From the NCBI RefSeq assembly GCF_901875575.1, contig NZ_CABFMF010000022.1, positions 70,541 through 134,540 of the forward strand: a DNA stretch of 64,000 nucleotides. The letters run 5' to 3'. Under the pieces are notes generated by a model that saw nothing but the letters and a program-made list of their open reading frames with translations, searched no databases and had not been told where the DNA came from. Shown piece by piece: positions 1 to 8,212 of this stretch. This DNA comes from an uncultured Streptococcus sp. (GTDB taxonomy: Bacteria; Bacillota; Bacilli; Lactobacillales; Streptococcaceae). Position 1 is the first letter of the stretch. Every line of letters starts with the position of its first letter. Position numbers and translations under genes: made by a program.

Positions 1-877
1 GGATAATGCCTTCAGTCAAATCCATGATATCTTGGAAGTCTGCGTAAGCTTGGTAAACTTCAATTGAAGTGAATTCAGGGTTGTGAGTAGCGTCCATTCC
101 TTCATTACGGAAGATACGGCCAATCTCGTAAACGCGTTCCATACCACCAACAATCAGGCGTTTTAAGTGAAGCTCAGTAGCAATACGAAGTACCATGTCA
201 ATGTTTTGGGCATTGTGGTGGGTAATAAATGGACGGGCAGCAGCACCACCAGCTTCATTGTGAAGAACAGGTGTTTCTACTTCAAGGAAACCTTTTTGGT
301 CTAGGTAACGACGGATTTCAGAGATGATTTTTGAACGAGTGACAAAGCGATCAAAACTTTCTCGATTCGAAATCAAGTCCAAGTAACGTTTACGGTAGAT
401 AGTTTCAACGTCTGTCAAACCGTGGAATTTCTCTGGCAGTGGACGAAGCGCCTTGGACAAGTGTGTAATATGAGTAGCCTTGATAGAGAGTTCACCCATA
501 TCTGTACGCATGACTTCACCTTCAACACCAAGGAAATCGCCAAGGTCTGCTTTTTTGAAGATTTCGTAATTTTCTTCCCCTACAGCATCCTTACGAACGT
601 AAATCTGGATTTGACCTTCGCGGTCTTGAAGGTGGGCAAAGCCGACTTTACCCTTACCACGTTTGGTTACTAAACGTCCTGCGATAGTAGCTGTTTCATT
701 TTTTTCATGTAATTGGTCTTTATCGAGGTCAGCAAATTTATCTTTTAGTTCTTGAGAGTTAGCAGTACGGTCAAAGCGTTTTCCGAAGGGATCAATTCCT
801 TGTTCACGAAGCGCAGCCATTTTTTCACGGCGAACGATCTGCTGGTCATTTAGTTCTTCCATATGTTCTGTTGACAT
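1..877 (-). CDS. lysS: Lysyl-tRNA synthetase, class II (partial; C-terminal part outside the window)
   Basis: Charges tRNA-Lys with lysine in the cytoplasm. Reading leftward from the ATG at 877 gives about 292 residues of a protein usually near 496 residues, so roughly the last 40 percent lies beyond the left edge. An N-terminal extension rich in charged residues is followed by an OB-fold anticodon-binding domain (about residues 55-150). The class II catalytic core then begins, including the motif 2 stretch GRIFRNEGMDATHNPEF near residues 255-272. The start has a good ribosome site (GGAGGATCC on the minus strand, at 878-886). Frame is open to the edge with no disruption. Identification is confident. 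Confidence 0.95.
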   Translation of the reverse strand, partial: MSTEHMEELNDQQIVRREKMAALREQGIDPFGKRFDRTANSQELKDKFADLDKDQLHEKNETATIAGRLVTKRGKGKVGFAHLQDREGQIQIYVRKDAVGEENYEIFKKADLGDFLGVEGEVMRTDMGELSIKATHITHLSKALRPLPEKFHGLTDVETIYRKRYLDLISNRESFDRFVTRSKIISEIRRYLDQKGFLEVETPVLHNEAGGAAARPFITHHNAQNIDMVLRIATELHLKRLIVGGMERVYEIGRIFRNEGMDATHNPEFTSIEVYQAYADFQDIMDLTEGII

Positions 878-979
878 GGGATCCTCCTAGTTTTACTCAA
901 AATTGAATACGATGAGTGATTTTTTGCGATACTCCCATTTTATCATAAATAAGCAAGAAATTCACGGATAATCTTTCAA

Positions 980-1017
980 AACTAAAAAGAACTTGAAGCT
1001 AAAATCAAGTTCTTTTA
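980..1017 (-). terminator. Rho-independent terminator of the histidine phosphatase operon
   Basis: AAAGAACTTGA (986-996) pairs with TCAAGTTCTTT (1005-1015). Read on the minus strand the stem is followed by a T-run, and it overlaps the stop codon of the phosphatase gene. It closes the minus-strand group that begins with the DUF368 gene. Confidence 0.8.
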
Positions 1018-1632
1018 TTGATAAGAGGTATCATTCCAAACGTCAAGAGTAAAGCTTTCAAAATCTTTAGTTTCTAAAATGGTTAGACTAGCGTTTGCTA
1101 GGCCACCATCTTTACGCAGAAGGGGTTCTTTATAACCTAGAAGGGTGCGAAGGCTGGCAGTGAGATTAGCACCATGACCAACGATGAGGATTTGTTCTGC
1201 ATCACTTTCTTTCAGTGACTTGATAAATTGAATGGTGCGTTGAGTTGTACTGTAGAGGGATTCTGCGCCAAACATTTTTGTGTTAAACCTTGCAAGATTG
1301 GAACGAAAGGCTTGGATTTGTTGGGGGTAAATAGCTTCTAGGGTTGCGATTTTTAAACCTTCCAACTTCCCAAGTTGCCATTCACGTATAGTAGGGGTTA
1401 ATTCTAAAGGACAGGATTTCTGGAGTTGACTTTGAATAATTTCTGCAGATTTTCTGGCTCTGGGCAAGTCACTTGAATATATTTTTTCGAAGGGAACATC
1501 TTTTAGATATTGACCAAGTTTTATGAGAGTTTGAATGGATTCCTCAAGTAGAGGAGAGTCACCACTGGCACCTTGAAATCGTCCTTCTTGGTTCCAGAGT
1601 GTGCGACCATGACGGACAAAATAAAGTTTCAT
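1015..1632 (-). CDS. Histidine phosphatase family protein (phosphoglycerate-mutase-like)
   Basis: A 205-residue cytoplasmic phosphatase of the histidine phosphatase superfamily. The catalytic RHG motif is at residues 7-9 (FVRHGRTLWNQEGRFQG), and the second catalytic histidine lies in VGHGAN near residue 152. Length fits cofactor-independent broad-specificity phosphatases of the GpmB/CobC type rather than the larger glycolytic GpmA, so the substrate cannot be named. It overlaps the upstream YbaK-type gene by 4 bases (ATGA arrangement), which suggests translational coupling within a minus-strand operon that starts at the DUF368 gene. Family call is firm; biochemical role is open. Confidence 0.85.
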   Translation of the reverse strand: MKLYFVRHGRTLWNQEGRFQGASGDSPLLEESIQTLIKLGQYLKDVPFEKIYSSDLPRARKSAEIIQSQLQKSCPLELTPTIREWQLGKLEGLKIATLEAIYPQQIQAFRSNLARFNTKMFGAESLYSTTQRTIQFIKSLKESDAEQILIVGHGANLTASLRTLLGYKEPLLRKDGGLANASLTILETKDFESFTLDVWNDTSYQ

Positions 1633-2114
1633 GATTTATTGGCCTCCAATATATCAGCAAATTTTGCTTTGACAAAGGTGGCTAGTTCTTGCGGATCAAT
1701 GATGATACTATGACCAACTTCTCCAGCAGAAACAATTATTTTGTCTAGATTTAGAGATGTTTCATCAATAAAGATTGGATAATTATGTTTCTGACGAATT
1801 CCAACTGGATTATTTGCACCATGAATATAGCCTGTCGTTTTTTCCAAGTCCTTTTGTGGAATCATGCTAACCTTTTTATTGCCAGAAACCTTTGCCAATT
1901 TTTTTTCAGCAAGGTGTTCTGTTATAGGGAGAATTCCGATGATGGGACCAGTCTTATCTCCTATTAGAGCAAGTGTTTTAAAAATCTGGAATTTTTCATA
2001 ACCTTGAGGAAGCTCTCCTTCCAATGCATTTAACTCAATTCCAATGTGGCTCACACCTGCTTTAGCTAGGATTTGTTCTACCAATGTTTTTTTGCTTTTT
2101 GCTTTTTTTGCCAT
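1629..2114 (-). CDS. YbaK/EbsC-type Cys-tRNA(Pro) deacylase
   Basis: A 161-residue member of the YbaK/ProX editing-domain family, which hydrolyses mischarged Cys-tRNA(Pro) in trans so that prolyl-tRNA synthetase errors are not translated. The basic N-terminus (AKKAKSKKT) precedes the compact editing domain. Recognisable family signatures are KTLALIGDKTGPIIGILPI and a glycine-rich C-terminal segment around VSAGEVGHSIIIDP, which lines the substrate pocket in relatives. Start ATG at 2114 overlaps the DUF368 stop. Deacylase function is inferred from family membership; relatives in Enterococcus are annotated EbsC. Confidence 0.85.
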   Translation of the reverse strand: MAKKAKSKKTLVEQILAKAGVSHIGIELNALEGELPQGYEKFQIFKTLALIGDKTGPIIGILPITEHLAEKKLAKVSGNKKVSMIPQKDLEKTTGYIHGANNPVGIRQKHNYPIFIDETSLNLDKIIVSAGEVGHSIIIDPQELATFVKAKFADILEANKS

Positions 2115-2956
2115 TATTTATACTTATCCTCCAATTTACTCATCCAGATTCCCATCCAAATTCCAAGAGCGAAGAAGAAGGAGATGAGAACATAATTTAC
2201 TAGAGAAAGACCAATGTATTGGATACTTTCAGTATTTCCTGCATTCGGTATCAAAATCAAAATAGTGCTAGAAAGGACAATCCCAATGATAAAATGATAG
2301 ACTCGAGAATGATAATTGTTTAAAGCATAATCCATTAATTTTGAAAAGATAATGAGGGTAGCTCCAGCACCAATCCCTATAGGAAGAAAGGTGCCAAATA
2401 AATCAAAGGTTTTAAATCCAGTTAGCATAGGAGCATAGAGACCTAGAATCAAAAGTAGATTTGAAGGACTCAATCCAGGGACCAAGACACCAAGAGCTAG
2501 TAGGGAACCAGCCAAGATAAAGTTGAAAAAAGATGGAGTTAAGATTCCTACAACAAAGTTTAAGGCATATAGGCCTATTCCAGAAATGATAAAGGTTGTC
2601 CAGAACCAAGCTAAATCAATTTTGTCTCTGTCAGATTCTCGAGTCGATTCTTTGAGAAGGCTTGGAATGGTACCAATGATAGCACCAGCAAAACTCCATA
2701 GGACAAAGACCTGATAATTTTCAAGCAGGTATTCAATCGGGTAGGAAAATAAGCCGATTCCCAGAAGCATACCGATGGCAACTGGAATAAAGTACAAAAC
2801 ATTTTCTTTAAAGTCTTTAAAGGGATGGGCCAGAAAGACGATCATCCGTTCATAAATTCCTAAGATTGCTGCTAGAACCCCTCCGGAAATTCCCGGTAGA
2901 ATAAATCCAAGAGCAATGACAATCCCTTTAATAATGCGCGCTAGCCATGAGAGCAT
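2114..2956 (-). CDS. DUF368 membrane protein, candidate undecaprenyl-phosphate translocase (PopT family)
   Basis: A 280-residue polytopic membrane protein with about eight hydrophobic segments. It matches DUF368, a family reported to recycle undecaprenyl phosphate across the membrane (PopT) alongside DedA-type UptA proteins. The family hallmark is a duplicated glycine/proline-rich loop: GFILPGISGGVLAAILGIYE near residues 17-36 and GVLVPGLSPSNLLLILGLY near residues 156-174. Both copies are visible here. That fits carrier-lipid supply for peptidoglycan and teichoic acid. It is the first gene of a three-gene minus-strand cluster. The transport role is known for other members, not shown here. Confidence 0.8.
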   Translation of the reverse strand: MLSWLARIIKGIVIALGFILPGISGGVLAAILGIYERMIVFLAHPFKDFKENVLYFIPVAIGMLLGIGLFSYPIEYLLENYQVFVLWSFAGAIIGTIPSLLKESTRESDRDKIDLAWFWTTFIISGIGLYALNFVVGILTPSFFNFILAGSLLALGVLVPGLSPSNLLLILGLYAPMLTGFKTFDLFGTFLPIGIGAGATLIIFSKLMDYALNNYHSRVYHFIIGIVLSSTILILIPNAGNTESIQYIGLSLVNYVLISFFFALGIWMGIWMSKLEDKYK

Positions 2957-3013
2957 ATATTTCCTCCAACCATTTCTATTTCAAAAAATCCTTACTATAT
3001 TGTATCACAATAT

Positions 3014-3048
3014 AAAACAAAAAAAGCAAATGATGAACAAATGCTTTT
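3014..3048 (-). terminator. Terminator of the GH25 lysozyme gene
   Basis: AAAAGCA (3022-3028) pairs with TGCTTTT (3042-3048). On the minus strand the hairpin sits just beyond the lysozyme stop codon and runs into a T-rich tract. Stem is only 7 bp, so strength is uncertain. Confidence 0.5.
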
Positions 3049-3847
3049 AATGTTTCAAAAAAAGTTTTCTAAAAGTCTCTTCTTTATTTTTTGATGCAGA
3101 GATGACATTGATATCTAAATCGTGATTAAAGCCCGCAACTTTTCCTTTAGAAGTATATTGATGAATATCATAATCTAAATCAGTTTTAGGAGTGGCTTCA
3201 TAAAATCCTGAGTCAGAACCGTATGATGGAATCCAAACAGATGAAAATTTTGAAGTATCAATACTGTGTTCTTCCATGAAGTAAACACCTACGTAGATTC
3301 CAATGTTTTTAACCCCTAACGATTCTAGTTTCGCACGGAAAGCTTCAACGCCGTCATTCATATCAGACATTGTTTTTTCTTCTACGTCAAGCCAATAGTA
3401 ACTTGGATTATATGGTGATGCTGCGTTATAAAAACTTTCTGCAGCCTTTTCCATCTCTTGGATATTTTTGCCTGCTACATATGCATATACTCCAACTGGA
3501 ATATTGCGTTTTTGAAACTCAGTAATGTGTGATTGAAAAGCTTTATCTAGACCATTTATATGTGCAGCATCATTTTGCTTAGTTGTTTGAGCACCGCTAT
3601 GAACGCGTACAATAGCTCCGGATATATTTTGGGAAAGTGTATCATAGTTGATTTCTTGGGGACGTTGCCATCCAGATACATCAATAATTGGTTTACTTAA
3701 CTTTTGAAGAGCTTGAATTTCAATTTGAGCATGGTTCGATTTTGTTTTTAAAGAGCGTTCCTCAAAATTGGAGTTGTTTAGGATTAAAATGAAAATCATA
3801 ATCCCAAAAAAAGTATATAAAATAAGTGGATTAATTTTCTTTCTCAT
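3047..3847 (-). CDS. Membrane-anchored GH25 lysozyme-like muramidase
   Basis: A 266-residue glycoside hydrolase family 25 protein. A short cytoplasmic basic start (MRKK) leads into one transmembrane helix at residues 8-24, with no lipobox or clear cleavage site, so it is probably an anchored extracellular enzyme. The GH25 barrel covers residues 50-260. The conserved first aspartate is in PIIDVSGWQ, and the catalytic pair is in YYWLDVEEK (DxE) near residue 152. The C-terminal DLDIN motif is also typical. There are no choline-binding or SH3 repeats, unlike pneumococcal LytC. Expected activity is cleavage of the MurNAc-GlcNAc bond in peptidoglycan. It stands alone with its own promoter and terminator. 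Confidence 0.85.
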   Translation of the reverse strand: MRKKINPLILYTFFGIMIFILILNNSNFEERSLKTKSNHAQIEIQALQKLSKPIIDVSGWQRPQEINYDTLSQNISGAIVRVHSGAQTTKQNDAAHINGLDKAFQSHITEFQKRNIPVGVYAYVAGKNIQEMEKAAESFYNAASPYNPSYYWLDVEEKTMSDMNDGVEAFRAKLESLGVKNIGIYVGVYFMEEHSIDTSKFSSVWIPSYGSDSGFYEATPKTDLDYDIHQYTSKGKVAGFNHDLDINVISASKNKEETFRKLFLKH

Positions 3848-3949
3848 ACTTCATAATTTTACCTTAAATACGTTAAAAAATCAAAAAAAACATTTAAAAG
3901 TTGAGTGAAACAGGGCTATAAAGCAATTTGTTATTGAATAGAGCAGATT

Positions 3950-3969
3950 GATTTGAAATATGGTATAAT
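3950..3969 (+). promoter_or_regulatory. Extended -10 promoter of the glmU operon
   Basis: TATGGTATAAT, an extended -10 element with TATAAT at 3964-3969. A weak TTGATT lies upstream at non-canonical distance. It sits 31 bases before the glmU ATG and has a G+A-rich ribosome site after it. Confidence 0.65.
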
Positions 3970-4000
3970 AAAAAGGAATTTCTAGAGAAAAGAGAAAATT

Positions 4001-5380
4001 ATGTCAAATTATGCCATTATTTTAGCAGCGGGTAAAGGTACTCGTATGAAGTCTGATTTACCAAAAGTTTTGCATAAGGTTGCTGGTATCTCTATGTTGG
4101 AACATGTTTTCCGTAGTGTGGGAGCTATTCAACCTGAAAAGACAGTCACAGTAGTAGGGCACAAGGCGGAATTAGTTGAGCAAATATTAGCTGGACAGAC
4201 AGAATATGTAACTCAATCAGAACAATTGGGAACAGGACATGCAGTTATGATGACAGAGCCAATTCTAGAAGGTTTATCAGGTCATACTTTGGTTATCGCA
4301 GGTGATACTCCTTTAATTACTGGAGAGAGTCTTAAAAACTTGATTGATTTTCATGTCAATCATAAGAATGTTGCGACCATCTTGACAGCTGAAACGGATA
4401 ACCCATTCGGATATGGGCGTATTGTTCGAAATGACAATGCGGAAGTCATGCGAATTGTTGAACAAAAAGATGCCTCTGATTTTGAAAAACAAATCAAGGA
4501 AATTAATACTGGTACCTATGTTTTTGATAACGAACGCTTATTTGAAGCTCTAAAAAATATCAATACCAATAATGCTCAGGGAGAGTACTATATTACCGAT
4601 GTCATTGGGATTTTCCGTGAAGCTGGTGAAAAAGTTGGAGCCTATACTTTAAAAGACTTTGATGAAAGTCTTGGTGTAAATGATCGAGTGGCTCTAGCAA
4701 CTGCGGAGTCAGTCATGCGTCGCCGTATTAATCAAAAGCATATGATAAATGGTGTTAGTTTTGTCAATCCAGAAGCTACTTATATCGATATAGATGTGGA
4801 AATTGCTCCACAAGTACAACTTGAGGCCAATGTTACCTTAAAGGGTCAAACAAAAATCGGAGCAGAAACAGTCTTGACAAATGGAACCTATGTGGTCGAT
4901 AGCATCATCGGTAAGGAGGCTGTTATCACTAATTCCATGATTGAGGAAAGCAGTGTTGCAGACGGCGTAACGGTTGGCCCTTACGCCCACATTCGTCCAG
5001 GTTCAAGTCTGGGTGCCCAAGTACATATTGGTAATTTTGTTGAAATCAAAGGTTCTTCTATTGGTGAAAACACAAAAGCTGGGCATTTGACTTATATCGG
5101 AAACTGTGAAGTGGGTAGTCATGTTAACTTTGGTGCGGGAACTATCACTGTAAACTTTGATGGGAAAAATAAATACAAGACAGTCATTGGAAACAATGTC
5201 TTTGTAGGTTCTAATTCAACTATTATTGCACCAGTAGAACTTGGGGATAATTCCCTTGTTGGTGCAGGTTCAACTATTACTAAAGACGTGCCAGCTGATG
5301 CCATTGCAATTGGACGTGGTCGCCAAGTCAATAAAGATGAATATGCAACTCGTTTGCCACACCATCCTAAAAATCAATAG
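4001..5380 (+). CDS. glmU: Bifunctional N-acetylglucosamine-1-phosphate uridyltransferase / glucosamine-1-phosphate acetyltransferase
   Basis: Makes UDP-GlcNAc, the entry precursor for peptidoglycan and teichoic acid, in two steps in the cytoplasm. 459 residues, the usual length. The N-terminal nucleotidyltransferase domain starts with IILAAGKGTRMKSDLPKVLHK (residues 6-26) and contains the QLGTGHAV and AGDTPL motifs. The C-terminal left-handed beta-helix, made of hexapeptide repeats, runs from about residue 250 to the end. It includes the acetyltransferase segment HIGNFVEIKGSSIG and the active-site region NFDGKNKYKT. It heads an operon with the Nudix gene 9 bases downstream, then macP and mtnN. 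Confidence 0.97.
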   Translation: MSNYAIILAAGKGTRMKSDLPKVLHKVAGISMLEHVFRSVGAIQPEKTVTVVGHKAELVEQILAGQTEYVTQSEQLGTGHAVMMTEPILEGLSGHTLVIAGDTPLITGESLKNLIDFHVNHKNVATILTAETDNPFGYGRIVRNDNAEVMRIVEQKDASDFEKQIKEINTGTYVFDNERLFEALKNINTNNAQGEYYITDVIGIFREAGEKVGAYTLKDFDESLGVNDRVALATAESVMRRRINQKHMINGVSFVNPEATYIDIDVEIAPQVQLEANVTLKGQTKIGAETVLTNGTYVVDSIIGKEAVITNSMIEESSVADGVTVGPYAHIRPGSSLGAQVHIGNFVEIKGSSIGENTKAGHLTYIGNCEVGSHVNFGAGTITVNFDGKNKYKTVIGNNVFVGSNSTIIAPVELGDNSLVGAGSTITKDVPADAIAIGRGRQVNKDEYATRLPHHPKNQ

Positions 5381-5389
5381 GAGTTTATC

Positions 5390-5935
5390 ATGGAATTTGA
5401 AGAAAAAACTCTCAGTCGAAAAGAAATTTACCAAGGTCCCATTTTCAAATTAGTACAAGATCAGGTTCAGTTACCAGAGGGAAAGGGGACAGCCCAAAGA
5501 GATCTGATTTTCCATAATGGAGCAGTTTGTGTTTTAGCTGTTACAGATAAAGAAAAGATGATTTTGGTCAAGCAATATCGAAAAGCCATTGAGTCAGTAT
5601 CTTATGAAATTCCAGCAGGCAAATTGGAAATGGGCGAAAATACGGATCCAGTAGCTGCCGCTCTTCGTGAATTGGAAGAAGAAACAGCTTATACTGGCCA
5701 ATTAGAACTCTTATATGATTTTTATTCTGCTATTGGATTTTGCAATGAAAAGTTAAAGCTATATTTAGCTAGTAATTTGTCCAAAGTAGAAAATCCTCGT
5801 CCCCAAGATGAAGATGAGACCTTGGAAGTTATTGAAGTTAGTCTAGAAGAAGCGAAAACTTTAATCCAAACAGGACATATCTGTGATGCTAAAACTATTA
5901 TGGCAGTCCAATACTGGGAATTACAAAAAAACTAG
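5390..5935 (+). CDS. Nudix hydrolase, ADP-ribose pyrophosphatase type
   Basis: A 181-residue Nudix protein probably splitting ADP-ribose to AMP and ribose-5-phosphate. The Nudix region follows IPAGKLEMGE and contains RELEEETAY near residues 96-104, in the arrangement of NudF/YqkG enzymes. The N-terminal strand region (ETLSRKEIYQGPIFKLVQDQV style) is also typical of that group, where it helps form the dimer. It lies in the glmU-macP-mtnN operon, 9 bases after glmU and 11 bases before macP. Substrate is inferred from the subgroup; it could accept other nucleoside diphosphate sugars. Confidence 0.85.
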   Translation: MEFEEKTLSRKEIYQGPIFKLVQDQVQLPEGKGTAQRDLIFHNGAVCVLAVTDKEKMILVKQYRKAIESVSYEIPAGKLEMGENTDPVAAALRELEEETAYTGQLELLYDFYSAIGFCNEKLKLYLASNLSKVENPRPQDEDETLEVIEVSLEEAKTLIQTGHICDAKTIMAVQYWELQKN

Positions 5936-5946
5936 AGGAGGGATCT

Positions 5947-6261
5947 ATGGGGAAACCTTTATTAACAGATGAAATGATTGAGAAGGCTAATCGAGGAGAA
6001 AAAATTTCTGGCCCTCCCTTGATTGATAATGAGGAGACTAAAATTTTATCGACATCTTCTCAAACTTTCGGTTATGAAAGTCCAAAGGGGCATGGTTTTA
6101 GCCAAGAAACGTTAACGATTGAAGTAGAACCATCTATCCATAAAAGCCGTCGTATCGAAAATACCAAGAGAAATGTTTTTAATTCCAATTTAAATAAAAT
6201 CTTATTTACAATTATATTTCTCTTGATTTTATTAGTGTTAGCCATTAAATATTGGCGATAG
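5947..6261 (+). CDS. macP: MacP, membrane-anchored activator of penicillin-binding protein PBP2a
   Basis: A 104-residue bitopic protein: a cytoplasmic N-terminal region of about 80 residues and one C-terminal transmembrane helix (residues 83-101, ILFTIIFLLILLVLAI). Sequence and position (between the Nudix gene and mtnN) match pneumococcal MacP, which activates the class A synthase PBP2a during cell elongation and is phosphorylated by the kinase StkP. The threonine in EETKIL (Thr31 by this start) is the likely equivalent of the reported phosphosite; numbering may differ by one. Strong ribosome site GAGGAGGGATCT precedes the ATG. Role is by homology to the pneumococcal protein. Confidence 0.85.
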   Translation: MGKPLLTDEMIEKANRGEKISGPPLIDNEETKILSTSSQTFGYESPKGHGFSQETLTIEVEPSIHKSRRIENTKRNVFNSNLNKILFTIIFLLILLVLAIKYWR

Positions 6262-6274
6262 AAAAGGAATTAAC

Positions 6275-6967
6275 ATGAAAATTGGAATAATTGCGGCTAT
6301 GCCTGAAGAATTAGCTTACCTTATTCATCATTTGGAAAATACCCAAGAGGAACTTGTTTTAGGCAATACCTATCATACGGGATCAATTGCTTCAGTTGAA
6401 GTGGTGTTAGTAGAAAGTGGCATTGGTAAGGTCATGTCTGCCATGAGTGTAGCGATTTTAGCGGATCACTTTCAAGTGGATGCTATAATCAATACAGGAT
6501 CTGCAGGGGCAGTAGCAGATGGCATTGCTGTGGGTGATGTGGTCATTGCGGATAAACTTGCTTATCATGATGTTGATGTAACTGCTTTTGGTTATGGTTA
6601 TGGACAAATGGCTCAACAACCTCTTTATTTTGAATCAGACCCAAGATTCATTTCCAAAATAAAAACTAGTCTGTCTCAACTTGAGCAGACTTGGCACCTT
6701 GGTTTAATTGCAACAGGGGATAGTTTTATTGCAGGAAATGATAAGATAACAGAAATCAAATCACATTTTCCAGATGTCTTAGCAGTAGAAATGGAGGGAG
6801 CAGCTATTGCTCAGGCGGCTCATTCACTTGACTTACCTTTTTTAGTCATCCGTGCTATGAGCGATAACGCTAACCATGAAGCAAACGTCACTTTTGATGA
6901 GTTTATTATTGAGGCGGGCCGACGCTCTGCACAAGTTCTATTGGCCTTTTTAAAGGCTCTAGATTAA
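6275..6967 (+). CDS. mtnN: 5'-methylthioadenosine / S-adenosylhomocysteine nucleosidase
   Basis: Cleaves methylthioadenosine and S-adenosylhomocysteine to adenine plus the thio-ribose. This removes inhibitory by-products and supplies the LuxS/AI-2 pathway. 230 residues, full length for the family (Pfs). Visible landmarks are the start MKIGIIAAMPEELAYL with the catalytic glutamate near residue 12, GSAGAV around residue 75, the MEGAAIAQ substrate-binding motif near residue 173, and MSDNAN with the catalytic aspartate near residue 197. Last gene of the glmU operon; a separate promoter follows for rocS. Confidence 0.95.
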   Translation: MKIGIIAAMPEELAYLIHHLENTQEELVLGNTYHTGSIASVEVVLVESGIGKVMSAMSVAILADHFQVDAIINTGSAGAVADGIAVGDVVIADKLAYHDVDVTAFGYGYGQMAQQPLYFESDPRFISKIKTSLSQLEQTWHLGLIATGDSFIAGNDKITEIKSHFPDVLAVEMEGAAIAQAAHSLDLPFLVIRAMSDNANHEANVTFDEFIIEAGRRSAQVLLAFLKALD

Positions 6968-6975
6968 GTGGAAAT

Positions 6976-7004
6976 TTGACAGTTTTTCTAGCTTATGATA
7001 ATAT
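6976..7004 (+). promoter_or_regulatory. Sigma-A promoter of rocS
   Basis: TTGACA at 6976-6981, a 17-base spacer, then TAATAT at 6999-7004. Predicted start of transcription is near 7011, about 33 bases before the rocS ATG. Confidence 0.75.
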
Positions 7005-7043
7005 TTAAATAACGAAAAGTTAGAAAACGTTTCAGGGGATATT

Positions 7044-7535
7044 ATGAGTATTGAAATGACCGTCAGTGAGATTGCAGAGGTTTTAGGTCTATCTCGTCAA
7101 GCAATCAATAATCGTGTCAAGGAATTACCAGAAGAAGACACAGATAAAAATGACAAAGGTGTAACAGTCGTTACCCGTAGTGGCTTGATTAAGCTTGAAG
7201 CAATCTATAAAAAAACTATTTTTGAAGATGAACCAGTTAGCGAAGATGTTAAGCAACGGGAACTGATGGAAATTTTAGTCGATGAAAAGAATGCTGAAAT
7301 CCTTCGTCTATATGAGCAATTAAAAGCCAAGGATCGTCAACTTTCAGAAAAAGATGAGCAAATGCGCATCAAAGACCGTCAAATCGCTGAGAAAGACAAA
7401 CAATTGGATCAGCAACAACAATTGACTCTTCAAGCTATGAAGGATCAAGAAACTCTGAAGTTAGAGTTAGACCAAGCAAAAGAAGAAGTTCAATCAACTA
7501 AGAAAGGCTTTTTTGCTCGTCTATTTGGAGGATAA
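7044..7535 (+). CDS. rocS: RocS, chromosome segregation protein
   Basis: A 163-residue protein matching pneumococcal RocS, which binds DNA and the membrane and interacts with ParB and the capsule kinase CpsD to help chromosome segregation and protect the nucleoid from septation. Three parts are visible. An N-terminal helix-turn-helix (MTVSEIAEVLGLSRQAINNRVKE, residues 5-27) comes first. A long coiled coil follows, rich in K/E/Q/D heptads, about residues 75-150. The protein ends in an amphipathic helix (KKGFFARLFGG) expected to insert into the membrane. Domain layout fits the DUF536 family. It has its own sigma-A promoter and a strong terminator. Confidence 0.85.
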   Translation: MSIEMTVSEIAEVLGLSRQAINNRVKELPEEDTDKNDKGVTVVTRSGLIKLEAIYKKTIFEDEPVSEDVKQRELMEILVDEKNAEILRLYEQLKAKDRQLSEKDEQMRIKDRQIAEKDKQLDQQQQLTLQAMKDQETLKLELDQAKEEVQSTKKGFFARLFGG

Positions 7536-7537
7536 TC

Positions 7538-7585
7538 GAGGAGCTGTTTAGGTTAGCTTTAACCTGATAGCTTCTTTTATTTCTA
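7538..7585 (+). terminator. Terminator of rocS
   Basis: GGAGCT...AGGTT-agctttt-AACCT...AGCTTC stem starting just after the rocS stop, followed by TTTTATTT. Confidence 0.75.
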
Positions 7586-7613
7586 TGATTAAGTACCCCA
7601 GGAGAAGGATAGA

Positions 7614-8204
7614 ATGGAAAGATTAGAAGATTACATTGCTTTCGATTTAGAATTTAACCAACATGAAGGACAAACACACTTAATTCAGGTATCAGCAGTG
7701 CGCTTTCAAGATGGGAAGGAAGTTGCTAGCTATGATTCTTATGTACATACTGTGGTGCCTCTCAAGAGCTTCATTAATGGTTTGACTGGAATTACTGCAG
7801 AAACCTTAAAAGATGCTCCATCTGTAGAACAAGTATTGCAGGAATTCCAAGAGTTTATTGGCTCTTTACCTATTGTAGGTTACAATGCAGCTAAAAGTGA
7901 TTTGCCTATACTAGCAGAGCATGGCTTAGACTATCGTCCACAATACAAGGTGGATCTTTATGATGAGGCCTTTGAACGGAGGAGTTCAGACCTACATGGT
8001 ATTGCTAACCTCAAATTGCAAACGGTAGCTTCTTTTCTTGGTTTTCAAGGTCAGTCTCATAATAGCTTAGAAGATGCTCGTATGACGGCGCGTGTTTATG
8101 AGTTCTTTCTTGAGTCTGATCAAGCAAAACTCTTATTAGAAACCCAAAGTAGCTTATCAAATAATCCTTTTGGTGGATTGGACCTATCACAGTTATTTAA
8201 TTAG
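7614..8204 (+). CDS. DEDDh 3'-5' exonuclease (DnaQ/epsilon-like)
   Basis: A 196-residue exonuclease-fold protein. The DEDDh residues are visible: the D and E of AFDLEFN near residues 9-14, an aspartate in YNAAKSDLP near residue 100, and the histidine and aspartate of SHNSLEDAR near residues 148-155. This architecture is shared by the epsilon proofreading subunit of DNA polymerase III and by free-standing DnaQ-like nucleases that act on DNA or RNA ends. Streptococci use PolC with a built-in exonuclease, so this is more likely a stand-alone repair or RNA-trimming enzyme. Ends 8 bases before the next gene, with which it is probably co-transcribed. Confidence 0.85.
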   Translation: MERLEDYIAFDLEFNQHEGQTHLIQVSAVRFQDGKEVASYDSYVHTVVPLKSFINGLTGITAETLKDAPSVEQVLQEFQEFIGSLPIVGYNAAKSDLPILAEHGLDYRPQYKVDLYDEAFERRSSDLHGIANLKLQTVASFLGFQGQSHNSLEDARMTARVYEFFLESDQAKLLLETQSSLSNNPFGGLDLSQLFN

Positions 8205-8212
8205 GAGTGCTT